A DNA stretch of 22,518 bases, from positions 1 through 22,518 of the IMG/VR virus record IMGVR_UViG_3300002180_000647; one strand, 5' to 3'. The stretch is from a virus. The first letter of the stretch is position 1. The number at the start of each line of letters is the position of its first letter. The notes under the pieces were generated by a model. That model made no database searches and was not told the origin of the DNA. It was given only the letters and a program-made list of their open reading frames with translations. Shown here one piece after another: positions 1-6,324 of the stretch. The translations under genes were made by a program, and so were the position numbers.

Positions 1-228
1 GGCGACAAACGCAAGATCCCCGACAAAAGCTATACCGAGGCCAACGTGATGGACGCGCTGCAATATGTGGCCCTGTCCAAGCTACGTGGCGACGGTGTTA
101 GCCCCATCACGTTCCCTGGCAAATCATCACCCCAAATGGGGCACAACCGCAGGTCGTCTATGCCAGGGCAAAAACCAAGTGGCCTGAAATCTGGATATGA
201 CATCCTTAACCCCTATGGAGATCGATAA
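1..228 (+). CDS. Terminase large subunit, C-terminal end (partial)
   Basis: The reading frame is open from the first base of the window and ends with TAA at 226-228, leaving the last 75 residues of a protein that begins upstream. The segment around residues 10-30 (SYTEANVMDALQYVAL) resembles the end of phage large terminase subunits, where a conserved helix carrying an ALQY/ALRY-like motif follows the nuclease domain. The remainder is a basic, proline- and serine-rich tail. Large terminases cut concatemeric DNA and pump it through the portal into the prohead. Position at the start of a head gene block, 1.35 kb before the portal gene, fits this. No catalytic motif lies within the visible part, so the call rests on the tail motif and gene order. 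The next start codon is two bases after the stop. Confidence 0.55.
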   Translation, partial: GDKRKIPDKSYTEANVMDALQYVALSKLRGDGVSPITFPGKSSPQMGHNRRSSMPGQKPSGLKSGYDILNPYGDR

Positions 229-229
229 A

Positions 230-547
230 ATGGCAAAAACGACCACAGCGACCAAACCAAAAACGGCAAAGACTGCCGCAACACCCAAACCAAAAACGGC
301 AAAAAAACCTGATATGGAAAAGCTGCAATCGCTGGCTGACGAGATCGGGCGCTATCGCGGCCGAAACCAAACCAACCTGGTGCACCGACTGGAAACCGAG
401 GAAGGCATGAAGGCCACCACCAGAGAAAACGGGTTCACATACATCAAACTTGCCGGCATCGATGCGCGCGCCCAAGGCGGTATGGATGCTGCCCTGATCA
501 ACTGGGGCAATGCTGCCCGTCGCGCCCTTGTGAAGGGTGCTACGTGA
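230..547 (+). CDS. Small basic protein with KPKTAK repeats, function unknown
   Basis: This 105-residue protein starts at ATG 230, with GGAG at 217-220 nine bases upstream. An in-frame ATG at 197 is possible but would overlap the preceding gene by about 30 bases and lacks a clear ribosome-binding site. Residues 1-27 are almost only Lys, Thr, Ala and Pro and include two KPKTAK units, like the tails of histone-H1-type proteins. Residues 28-105 look like a folded mixed helical domain (ADEIGRYRGRNQTNLVHRL, then GFTYIKLAGIDARAQGG). I do not recognise the family. The basic tail suggests contact with DNA or RNA, and its place right after the terminase could mean a packaging accessory, but that is inference. 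Its stop overlaps the next start (TGATG). Confidence 0.72.
   Translation: MAKTTTATKPKTAKTAATPKPKTAKKPDMEKLQSLADEIGRYRGRNQTNLVHRLETEEGMKATTRENGFTYIKLAGIDARAQGGMDAALINWGNAARRALVKGAT
253..303 (+). repeat. Two 18-bp direct repeats coding KPKTAK
   Basis: An 18-base segment (CAAACCAAAAACGGCAAA) occurs perfectly at 253-270 and 286-303, a spacing of 33 bases or 11 codons, so both copies are in frame. They encode the two KPKTAK units in the basic tail of the small gene here. Identity at the base level suggests a recent in-frame duplication. Confidence 0.8.
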
Positions 548-882
548 TGTCGGGGTTGAAGCTCACAGATAGCGAGCAGATGGCTGTTAATGTGGTTCGT
601 GAACTTGGCACAATGACGTTTTCCACCTTAATCTTGATGAATGCGGCCGGTGCGTTGGTTTGCTTTGCCTTGGGATTGATGACGGGCGGCTTTGTCGTTG
701 GTTTATTGGTCGCGTTTGCAGGCGTTTTAATCACATATGTGATGGCAGCTTTGTCTGTCACCGACCCAAGTTCATTGCGCCAAGTTAGCGTCACGGCCCA
801 TATGTTGTTGATGGTTGGCCCGCCCTTTGTGTCGTTGGTGGCATTTATTTTGGGGGTCACGCACCCGATGGTCCTGTCATGA
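547..882 (+). CDS. Small three-helix membrane protein, unknown
   Basis: This 111-residue protein from ATG 547 has about three hydrophobic segments, at residues 23-45, 48-69 and 80-105. A GTG at 544 just upstream is an alternative start, since the AAGGG at 533-537 serves either. It lies between the basic repeat protein and the acetyltransferase-like gene and overlaps both by a few bases. It is visibly richer in T than its neighbours, partly because hydrophobic codons are T-rich, so this need not mean transfer. Size and topology would suit a holin or another inner-membrane protein, but a better holin candidate sits beside the endolysin at 20.2 kb and no family motif is recognisable. Function left open. 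Confidence 0.7.
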   Translation: MSGLKLTDSEQMAVNVVRELGTMTFSTLILMNAAGALVCFALGLMTGGFVVGLLVAFAGVLITYVMAALSVTDPSSLRQVSVTAHMLLMVGPPFVSLVAFILGVTHPMVLS

Positions 883-1397
883 TCCAGATAGGACCCTATG
901 ACAACAACCTGTCCCTTGCGGTGTTTCGTGCGCTTGATCCGCACGACAAGATCGAGGCCGAGCTGACGCGCGGGGTGGCCACTGATCACCTATCGCTGTT
1001 TGCCGATTGGCGGAACGCACAAGCGCATGGGGTCTTATCGCATATTTTGGCGCTGGATGCTGCACATGGTGGGGCCCCATTCGCCGTTTTGGTGCTGGGC
1101 AACACCGGGCAGGCGGGGGTGGCACAAGCGGCCATGCTGGCCTGCAATCATATTAAGTATCGCCGCGCCCTGATCCATGTTGCGATCGCCATAAAGCACG
1201 AAATGCCCGCGTTCTGCACCGAAGTTGGCATTCATCGCATTGAAGCGCGCAGCTGGGCGGGCCATCCGACCGCTGCAAAGTTTCTGACGGCAATCGGCTT
1301 TGATTTCGAGTGTAATATGCCTGGCTTTGGTGGCCACGGCACAGCAAGTTTTAACCAATTCGCCTGGACAAACCCTGATCTAAAAGGAGATCACTAA
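879..1397 (+). CDS. GNAT-like acetyltransferase-fold protein
   Basis: This 172-residue protein starts at ATG 879 in an ATGA overlap with the previous gene. The C-terminal half has the pattern of a GNAT N-acetyltransferase: a strand ending in IEARSW, then a helix HPTAAKFLTAIGF, then DFEC, equivalent to the common N..A..FL..LGF..E signature. The acetyl-CoA loop (Q/RxxGxG/A) is not clear. T7-like podoviruses carry a GNAT-like protein, gp13 / internal virion protein A or DUF2833 type, among their head genes, and this is the likely counterpart. It may be structural or may modify a host protein; the sequence does not decide. It is preceded by a membrane protein and followed by the short MCF gene, with single-base stop/start overlap. 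Confidence 0.65.
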   Translation: MIQIGPYDNNLSLAVFRALDPHDKIEAELTRGVATDHLSLFADWRNAQAHGVLSHILALDAAHGGAPFAVLVLGNTGQAGVAQAAMLACNHIKYRRALIHVAIAIKHEMPAFCTEVGIHRIEARSWAGHPTAAKFLTAIGFDFECNMPGFGGHGTASFNQFAWTNPDLKGDH

Positions 1398-1585
1398 TGT
1401 GCTTTGCTAAAACCCCAAAGGTGTCAGCTGCCCGCGTTGCGGCCACTGACAATACCGAGGCCACACGGCAAGCGGATGTTGAGGCGCGCTTGCGCCGTAG
1501 ACGGGCAGGTGCCGCCGCCAATGTGTTGACGAGTGCAAGTGGCATTCCAGCCGCCACAGCGACAATGGGCGGGGTGGCATCGTGA
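1397..1585 (+). CDS. Short Ala/Arg-rich phage protein beginning MCF
   Basis: This 62-residue protein begins at ATG 1397, where TAATG joins it to the previous gene. A strong ribosome-binding site AAGGAG lies at 1384-1389. It is rich in Ala, Arg and Thr, with a central basic patch LRRRRAG, and ends in a small, flexible Ala/Gly stretch. The start M-C-F-x-K resembles short proteins near the portal in other podoviruses, and the gp14-like protein in this window also has Cys at position 2. It has no membrane segment or recognised domain. A minor virion or assembly role is possible but not shown. The portal GTG start overlaps its stop by four bases. Confidence 0.65.
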   Translation: MCFAKTPKVSAARVAATDNTEATRQADVEARLRRRRAGAAANVLTSASGIPAATATMGGVAS

Positions 1586-3258
1586 AGCAGACCCCGATTA
1601 TGGAAAATGACGATCGCGCGGTGGCGGCGATTGCGCGCTGGGATGAGGGCAAGGCTGATCCAGAGCGCACCCGGTCTGAACGGAATTGGGAGGATATTTC
1701 CGGCCTGATCCGGCCCCAACGTGGTGGATTTACGATGGGGAATTCTGCCGATCGTACTTTGGAGAAACCCCTGTCCAGCGTGCCGATTATGGCCAACAAC
1801 AGCCATGCGGCGGGGGTATATTCGGCAATCACCAACCCATCCTCACGGTGGGCTGGCCTGCAAACGCCAGACAAGGAGTTCAATACTTGGAAGCCAATGG
1901 CGGAATGGCTCGATTTGGCGGATCGGCGGGTGATGAACAGCTTTTCCGCCTCGATGTCGGGGTTCTATCCATCCAGCTATCAGGCATATGCCGATGTTTC
2001 GGCGTTTGGCAATGCGGTTGGATATGACCAGATCGACCCAATGAACCGCAAATTCATCGACGTTACCTTGTCATTGTCGGAATTCGTTGTCTGGATTGAT
2101 TTCCACGGTCGTGTTGACGAGGGTGTGCGCAAGTTTCGCCTGTCTGCGCGCGCAGCCATGCAGGAATTTGGCAAAGACGCCCTGCCCAAAACGCTGCAGG
2201 ACTATGCGGCTGATGGCAAACCGGATCTGTTTGATTTTTTCCAGCATGTTCATAAGAACTATGATTTTCAAAAGGGCAAACTGGGTCCAAAAGGCAAACG
2301 CTGGTTGAGCTATACCGCCTGTGAGGTTGAAAAATCGCTGGTGCGGGTCAAGGGCTATGAGGAAATGCCGTTTTACTGGATGCGCTGGGATGTTGACAGC
2401 GGTATGAAATACGGCACCGGCGGCGGAATGATTGCGTTGCCCAGTGCCCGGGTGAACAACCTGTTGACGGATGCCCAGATCCGTGCGGCGCAATATGGGG
2501 CTGATCCAACCAAGCTGGCCCCAGATAGCGACACGATCCCGATCAATGGGGTGTTTCGCCCGGGCGAGGTTATTCACGGCGGTGTCAATTCGCGCGGCGT
2601 GCCGATGGTCCAAAACTTGGACAACGGGGCCAACTACCATGTGACCGAGGCCGAACAGCGCAAGGTGCAGGAAGAAATCAAAGAGGTTTTCCAGTATTCG
2701 GTCATGGGCCTGCAGGGCAGAACCGGCATGACCACTGAGGAAACCCAAATCATTGAAGAAGCGCGGTTGCGCAACTGGGCACCACATGCCGATCGCATCA
2801 TGGAGGAATATGCCGCCCGCAAGGTCGAGCGGCGTTTTGCCATGCTGTGGCGGGCTGGGCAAATCCCACCACCGCCAACTGAAGCTGAAGGCTTGCCATT
2901 GCAGGTGCGCTATCAATCCGCCGCGACCCAAGCCCTGAAGGCGCGTGAAGGTTTGGCCATTCGCAGCTTTTTGAACGATCTTGGCCCGTTGGTGGCGATG
3001 GATCCGAGATATGGTGATCGTATCTCGCCAGATGATCTGACCGAGGCGATGCATGATGCCAGCCCTGCCTTGCCGGCATCGATCCTGCGATCGCGCGAAG
3101 AGGCGGATGTAATTGCGCAAGGGCGAGCCGATCGGCAGGCGCAGGCTGCGCAAATGCAGCAGCTGCAGGCGGGTGGCGGTGTGGCCAAGGATATGGCGCA
3201 GGCGGCAGGCGCATTACCTGAAGGCGCGCTGGAAGCGATGGGGGGGATGGTGCAGTGA
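1582..3258 (+). CDS. Portal protein (head-to-tail connector)
   Basis: This 558-residue protein matches the podovirus head-tail connector family in length and pattern. Near the N-terminus it has a W-E-D-I-S-x-L-I-x-P-Q-R-G segment. The middle carries an NPSSRWAGL motif and, at about residue 277, the YGTGGGMIALPSARVNN block, the counterpart of the conserved YGxGPGxxALxDixxLN segment. The C-terminal part is helical (IMEEYAARKVERRFAMLWRAG) and ends in a Gln/Ala-rich tail. Twelve copies form the ring at one capsid vertex through which DNA enters and leaves and to which the tail attaches. The GTG start at 1582 is chosen for its GTGA overlap with the preceding stop and a purine-rich GGGCGGGG upstream; ATG 1600 has no ribosome-binding site. 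It lies upstream of the scaffold and capsid genes, as expected. Confidence 0.92.
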   Translation: MKQTPIMENDDRAVAAIARWDEGKADPERTRSERNWEDISGLIRPQRGGFTMGNSADRTLEKPLSSVPIMANNSHAAGVYSAITNPSSRWAGLQTPDKEFNTWKPMAEWLDLADRRVMNSFSASMSGFYPSSYQAYADVSAFGNAVGYDQIDPMNRKFIDVTLSLSEFVVWIDFHGRVDEGVRKFRLSARAAMQEFGKDALPKTLQDYAADGKPDLFDFFQHVHKNYDFQKGKLGPKGKRWLSYTACEVEKSLVRVKGYEEMPFYWMRWDVDSGMKYGTGGGMIALPSARVNNLLTDAQIRAAQYGADPTKLAPDSDTIPINGVFRPGEVIHGGVNSRGVPMVQNLDNGANYHVTEAEQRKVQEEIKEVFQYSVMGLQGRTGMTTEETQIIEEARLRNWAPHADRIMEEYAARKVERRFAMLWRAGQIPPPPTEAEGLPLQVRYQSAATQALKAREGLAIRSFLNDLGPLVAMDPRYGDRISPDDLTEAMHDASPALPASILRSREEADVIAQGRADRQAQAAQMQQLQAGGGVAKDMAQAAGALPEGALEAMGGMVQ

Positions 3259-3566
3259 TTTTCAGCCGAACACCCCTGATCCAGTACTTTTTTGGCCAAA
3301 CCAGCGCCACTGTCGATATGGCGCGACGGTGGCGGCGGGCCTTTGCCGCTGATCCTGAGCTGGCCAGTGATTTAATCCGGCTTGGCGGGATATTGACCCT
3401 GCCGGCTGAACGCCAGGTTAATGGCGAAGCCGCCCCTGATCCCGTTGATCCCTACAAGACGGAGCGGGAACAAGGCGCGCGGATACTGGCAATAAAAATT
3501 CTCGCTCTAGGCGGAATGACACCCAACGAAATGAAACAACTCATGGAGAGAAACGATGAACATTAA
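3255..3566 (+). CDS. Bbp19-like small phage protein
   Basis: This 103-residue protein uses GTG 3255, overlapping the portal stop, with a GGGGGGA ribosome-binding site at about 3240-3246. The pattern of residues 20-85 (ARRWRRAFAADPE, then LIRLGGI, then DPYKTEREQGARILAIKIL) resembles the short Bbp19-like proteins that follow the portal in BPP-1-type podoviruses: a charged helix, a conserved R-x-G-G-I turn, a DPY-x-T-x-x-x-x-G-x-R segment and a closing helix. Their exact role is not established; position suggests a small virion or assembly component. The 3-prime end overlaps the scaffold start by 11 bases. I recognise the family from pattern memory only. Confidence 0.68.
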   Translation: MIFSRTPLIQYFFGQTSATVDMARRWRRAFAADPELASDLIRLGGILTLPAERQVNGEAAPDPVDPYKTEREQGARILAIKILALGGMTPNEMKQLMERNDEH

Positions 3567-4539
3567 TGATGTTTTCAAGATGCAAATTTGCTGGGCTGCA
3601 GATGACAGTACTGGCGGTGGCGGTGGCGGTGGCGAAGGTGCTGGCGGTGGCGGTGGCGGTGGCGAAGGTGCTGGCGGTGGCGGTGGCGGTGGTGAAGGTG
3701 CTGGCGAAGGTGCAGCCAAATGGTGGGAAGGTGACAAGTTTTCTGATGATCAGCGCACATCACTTACCGCTTTGGGTTTGACGGTTGATGATCCACTGGA
3801 AGCGGTCGCCAAGCTGACCGATATGGAAAAATCAGCCAAGCAACGCCTGGGGGCAAACCCCAATGATTTGCTGACCAAGCCCAAAGAGGGGCAGAACGTT
3901 TCCGAGTGGCTACGCGAAAACGGCGAAATGCTGGGCATCCCTGACGCGGCTGATAAATATGAGGTCGATAAGCCAGAGTTCTGGCCCAAGGAAATGCCCT
4001 GGGATGATGCACTGGAAGGCAAGGCGCGCAACATCGCACATGAGGAGGGTATCAGCGGTAAAGGTTTGAACCGTCTGGTCGAGTTGTTTGCACAAAACAA
4101 CTTTGATTTAAATAAAGGTGCTGACGATGCCCTGGCGGCTGCCAACGCGGAAATGATGACGGCGCTTGAGGTTGATTGGGGCGACCAAAAAGACGCTAAG
4201 CTGGCCGAGGCGCGCCAAGCGATGGGTGTTGTGGCCGAAGCCGCTGGGATGGATGCAGAGGCGCAGTTCAACATGATCGATGCTATCGCCAAAAAAGGTG
4301 GCGATGCCAACACTTGGAAGTTCATGTCGCAGCTTGCATCAATGATGGGCGAGGACAGTTTGGCTGGCCACCTTCAAGGTGCCAAGGAATTGGGTAAAAC
4401 GCCCGCCGAGGCGCGCGCAGAGTTGGAACAGATGCGCAGTCCAGATGGCGCATGGTTCAAGGCGGTGAATTCTAGAGATCAAAACGAGATCAGCCGGTTG
4501 AAACCAATTATGGATAATCTTACTAAAATCTCTGCCTAA
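3556..4539 (+). CDS. Scaffold-like capsid assembly protein with glycine-repeat N-terminus
   Basis: This 327-residue acidic protein starts at ATG 3556 with GGAG at 3545-3548. After 19 residues comes a 34-residue Gly/Glu/Ala block built from three ten-residue units plus a short one. Then follow a WWEGDKFSDDQRTSL segment, an acidic linker and long Ala/Glu/Lys-rich helices from about residue 150 to the end. Location directly before the major capsid gene, high charge and predominant helix are typical of podovirus scaffolding proteins (T7 gp9 type), which guide prohead assembly and then leave. The WW-x-G segment near the N-terminus followed by TDMEKSAKQRLGAN recurs in many alphaproteobacterial phage scaffolds. 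No protease motif is visible. The glycine block is probably a flexible linker whose length may vary. Confidence 0.75.
   Translation: MNINDVFKMQICWAADDSTGGGGGGGEGAGGGGGGGEGAGGGGGGGEGAGEGAAKWWEGDKFSDDQRTSLTALGLTVDDPLEAVAKLTDMEKSAKQRLGANPNDLLTKPKEGQNVSEWLRENGEMLGIPDAADKYEVDKPEFWPKEMPWDDALEGKARNIAHEEGISGKGLNRLVELFAQNNFDLNKGADDALAAANAEMMTALEVDWGDQKDAKLAEARQAMGVVAEAAGMDAEAQFNMIDAIAKKGGDANTWKFMSQLASMMGEDSLAGHLQGAKELGKTPAEARAELEQMRSPDGAWFKAVNSRDQNEISRLKPIMDNLTKISA
3613..3714 (+). repeat. 30-bp in-frame tandem repeat, GGGGGGGEGA x3 plus partial unit
   Basis: Three 30-base units at 3613-3642, 3643-3672 and 3673-3702 are identical except for one third-position change (GGC to GGT) in the last. A 12-base partial unit GGCGAAGGTGCA follows at 3703-3714. 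Each unit is itself a run of GGCGGT hexamers. The array is in frame inside the scaffold-like gene and gives a Gly-rich linker. Such arrays gain and lose units easily by slippage. Open frames overlapping it on both strands (Pro-rich and Ala/Val-rich) are by-products of the repeat. Confidence 0.95.
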
Positions 4540-4553
4540 TACGCCCCTCAAAA

Positions 4554-4599
4554 ACAACTAGATATGCCCCGCGTGGAAAAAATGCGGGGCATATGTTGT
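4554..4599 (+). terminator. Strong hairpin between scaffold and capsid genes (terminator or processing site)
   Basis: An 11-bp perfect stem (ATATGCCCCGC at 4562-4572, GCGGGGCATAT at 4584-4594) encloses an A-rich 11-base loop. It can be extended by ACAAC (4554-4558) pairing with GTTGT (4595-4599) across a 3-base bulge. It begins 14 bases after the scaffold stop. There is no proper T-tract downstream (TTGTATAAACTTCTT), so it may be a weak terminator, an RNase cleavage site or an mRNA end protector, not a full stop. The downstream genes have no other obvious source of transcript. Confidence 0.65.
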
Positions 4600-4648
4600 A
4601 TAAACTTCTTGACATAACGCCCAACATCTGAATCAAGTGCTTGCTAAC

Positions 4649-4793
4649 GGGTGACCCTGCACTTTTGGGTCCGTTTGACTTCGGGAATAGTACCGACGAT
4701 CAGTCGCCGATAGCGACAGGTGCGGGTCCGGATATCCGGGCGACCCCTCCGAAAACTCACAAATTTTGATGAATTTTCACAGGAGGGGCACCA
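4649..4793 (+). promoter_or_regulatory. Candidate cis-regulatory RNA leader of the major capsid gene
   Basis: The leader holds complementary segments that cannot all pair at once. Fold 1: GACCC-T-GCAC (4653-4662) pairs with GTGC-GGGTC (4720-4728), enclosing a hairpin GTCGC/GCGAC (4703-4707, 4713-4717). CCCCTCC (4744-4750) then pairs with GGAGGGG (4782-4788), the capsid Shine-Dalgarno sequence, and the stem is extended by GAAAA (4751-4755) with TTTTC (4774-4778). Fold 2: GACCC (4653-4657) pairs with the nearer GGGTC (4667-4671). GGGTCCGG (4724-4731) pairs with CCGG (4736-4739) and ACCC (4743-4746), breaking the long stem and using part of the anti-Shine-Dalgarno strand. This is the layout of a translational switch. 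The signal, protein or ligand is unknown, and I recognise no known riboswitch or ribozyme core. Confidence 0.55.
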
Positions 4794-5726
4794 ATGTCCT
4801 TTGATCTTCAAGTAGAACAACACCACAAACTGGCCTATGCGGGCGATGCCGTTATGGTCGCGCAGCAGCTGCAAAACCCGTTGCGAAATGCTGTTACGAT
4901 TGTCAGCGCAACAGGCGAAGCTATGTCAACGGCTGATCTGATGGGCGAAGAGGATTATGTGCGTGGGAAATCCCGCGACACGCGTAATCCGGAACTGGGC
5001 ACCGATAACACGCGGCGTTGGTTGGTTTATCCGGAATATGCAGTTGAGCACGGCAAGACGATCTTCAAAGAAGACACGTTTAAGCAAATGATGGATCCGA
5101 CCAGCAACACAATGCGCAAAGGTATTGCGGCGGTTGAGCGCGGCATTTTCGACACCATTCTGGGCGTTGAGAAGAAATCAAACGGCACATTTTCGGTCAC
5201 CGGAACCGGTATTATGGGGCGCGCCACCGAGGGCAAACGCCCGGGGGCGGCATCGGCGTTGCCGGCTGGCAATACCATCGCGCACGGCGGCCTAGGCTTA
5301 AACACGGAAAAGCTGCGTGAGGCGACCGAGGCGATGGAGCTGGAAAATTTCGGCCTTGAAACCGAGGATGAAATTTTTTCGCTGATCTCTCCAAAGCAAA
5401 AGACCGACCTGTTGAACCTTGCATTGGCCACAAAGGTCAATCTGAACCAGTTTGATATTGATCAAATTAAAAGCGGCAGGCCAACCAGCTTGTTGGGCAT
5501 CACCTGGATGTTCAGCAATCGGGTGCCGGTTAACGCTACAGGCAATCGCCTGGTGCCACTTTGGTCCAAGTCCAACATTGTCGCTGGTTTCTGGCAAGAT
5601 CTGCAGAGCCATATCTGGAACAACCCGGAGCGCAAAAACCTGCCTTACGTCTTTACGGATGCACTGCTTGATTGTGTGCGCCACCAAGATGGTGGCGTGC
5701 GCATTGTCGAGTGCGTGGAAACCTAA
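4794..5726 (+). CDS. Major capsid protein
   Basis: This 310-residue protein is the right size and in the right place (after the scaffold, before the cement-type gene) for a podovirus major capsid protein of the BPP-1 type, with an HK97-related fold. Residues 1-40 form a hydrophilic arm. Then follow a loop region with the charged segment YVRGKSRDTRNPELGTDNTRRW, a long helix around GIAAVERGIFDTILG, and the central-domain block ENFGLETEDEIFSLISPKQKTDLLNL, where the E-x-x-F-x-L-I-S-P-K pattern is typical. It ends with GGVRIVEC, a usual capsid terminus. About 400-600 copies would form the shell. It has a near-ideal Shine-Dalgarno AGGAGG at 4781-4786, seven bases before ATG, but that site can be hidden by the upstream leader. 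A hairpin follows the stop. Confidence 0.9.
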   Translation: MSFDLQVEQHHKLAYAGDAVMVAQQLQNPLRNAVTIVSATGEAMSTADLMGEEDYVRGKSRDTRNPELGTDNTRRWLVYPEYAVEHGKTIFKEDTFKQMMDPTSNTMRKGIAAVERGIFDTILGVEKKSNGTFSVTGTGIMGRATEGKRPGAASALPAGNTIAHGGLGLNTEKLREATEAMELENFGLETEDEIFSLISPKQKTDLLNLALATKVNLNQFDIDQIKSGRPTSLLGITWMFSNRVPVNATGNRLVPLWSKSNIVAGFWQDLQSHIWNNPERKNLPYVFTDALLDCVRHQDGGVRIVECVET

Positions 5727-5732
5727 TCCCTT

Positions 5733-5757
5733 AACGGCCGGACCTGATCCGGCCGTT
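5733..5757 (+). terminator. Hairpin after the capsid gene
   Basis: A perfect 10-bp stem AACGGCCGGA (5733-5742) with TCCGGCCGTT (5748-5757) and a five-base loop begins 7 bases after the capsid stop. The following sequence TTCTAAATTT is only weakly T-rich, so it may be a leaky terminator or a 3-prime stabiliser that sets capsid against downstream expression. Confidence 0.72.
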
Positions 5758-5796
5758 CTAAATTTCCCAATTCACTGACCATAAGGAGACACTCAC

Positions 5797-6255
5797 ATGG
5801 CAGTCGTAGAAGTAAAATCAAACCTGAAGCCGGACTATCTGGACACGTCAGTTCGCCAGCCCGATCCGGTCGAGGTTGCCGCACGCAAGATCTTTGCAAA
5901 CGGCAATGTTGCAAATGGTGCCGCCGACAGTGCGCTTTCAACCTATCATCTGATGGATCTACCATCTGATTGCATTTTGGCTGAAGAAACCTTTTTCAAG
6001 GTGGATGCCTGGGGTTTTGCCCAGATCCAGATCGGCACAGAAACCGACCCAACGGCGCTGGTCAATCAGACCAAGGCAACCGAGGCGATCGTCACCCCGA
6101 TCGCCAACGGTGACACCAACCACGCCAAACGTCTTTGGGAAGTGCTGGGCATCGCGTCAGACCCTGGCGGCAATATCGGGATCTATGCCAGCGCTGCAGC
6201 TGGGGCAACCGGTGCCGGCACCATGACGTACCAGCTCGCCCACCTCTACCACTAA
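5797..6255 (+). CDS. Capsid cement/decoration protein candidate
   Basis: This 152-residue protein starts at ATG 5797 with AAGGAG at 5783-5788. It is strand-rich, with a hydrophilic N-terminal arm (KPDYLDTSVRQPDPVEVAARKIF), then a core ending in small residues (GIYASAAAGATGAGTMTYQLAHLY). BPP-1 has a jelly-roll cement protein encoded directly beside the capsid gene, and the length and order here fit that role: stabilising the shell after expansion. It is flanked on both sides by hairpins and has a strong ribosome-binding site, as expected for an abundant virion protein. I cannot align it residue by residue to a known cement protein, so the role rests mostly on position and size. Confidence 0.68.
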   Translation: MAVVEVKSNLKPDYLDTSVRQPDPVEVAARKIFANGNVANGAADSALSTYHLMDLPSDCILAEETFFKVDAWGFAQIQIGTETDPTALVNQTKATEAIVTPIANGDTNHAKRLWEVLGIASDPGGNIGIYASAAAGATGAGTMTYQLAHLYH

Positions 6256-6268
6256 CCCCAAGCATCTA

Positions 6269-6298
6269 CATCGAGGCTGGTTTGATCCGGCCTCGATG
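6269..6298 (+). terminator. Hairpin terminator after the cement-type gene
   Basis: A 12-bp stem (6269-6280 with 6287-6298, including one G-T pair) closes a TTTGAT loop. It is followed by CACCTTCGTTTT, giving a short T-run. The stem starts 14 bases after the cement stop. It probably lowers transcription into the tail genes, whose first member has no clear ribosome-binding site. It shares TGATCCGGCC with the hairpin after the capsid gene. Confidence 0.75.
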
Positions 6299-6324
6299 CA
6301 CCTTCGTTTTGGATAATTGAACCT

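Noticed and set aside
301-307. A7 run as a programmed frameshift site
   Set aside because: A -1 shift meets a stop at once (TGA at 310-312) and would give only a short fragment, with no downstream structure or reason to conserve it.
540-989. 149-codon minus-strand frame opposite the small membrane gene
   Set aside because: Composition (Thr, Asn, Lys, Ile runs) is the complement of a hydrophobic plus-strand gene and the frame crosses two tightly overlapping plus genes.
2071-3153. 360-codon open frame on the minus strand opposite the portal gene
   Set aside because: It lies wholly inside a well-supported portal gene, its product is rich in His, Gln, Arg and Leu with no folded pattern, and I saw no ribosome-binding site or promoter that would support it. 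It is a long antisense shadow.
3613-3714. Repeat array as a CRISPR
   Set aside because: The units are directly adjacent without spacers, in frame and coding.
3507-3781. Pro-rich minus-strand and Ala/Val-rich plus-strand frames over the glycine repeat
   Set aside because: Both are by-products of the 30-bp repeat, which has no stop codon in several frames.
4609-4637. TTGACA as the -35 of a capsid promoter
   Set aside because: No good -10 at 16 to 18 bases (AATCAA, ATCAAG, TCAAGT). Not listed as a feature; mentioned only with the GANTC site.
4644-4874. 76-codon minus-strand frame covering the capsid leader
   Set aside because: It is Arg/Cys-rich without pattern, runs into the capsid gene, and its region is better explained by the paired RNA segments.
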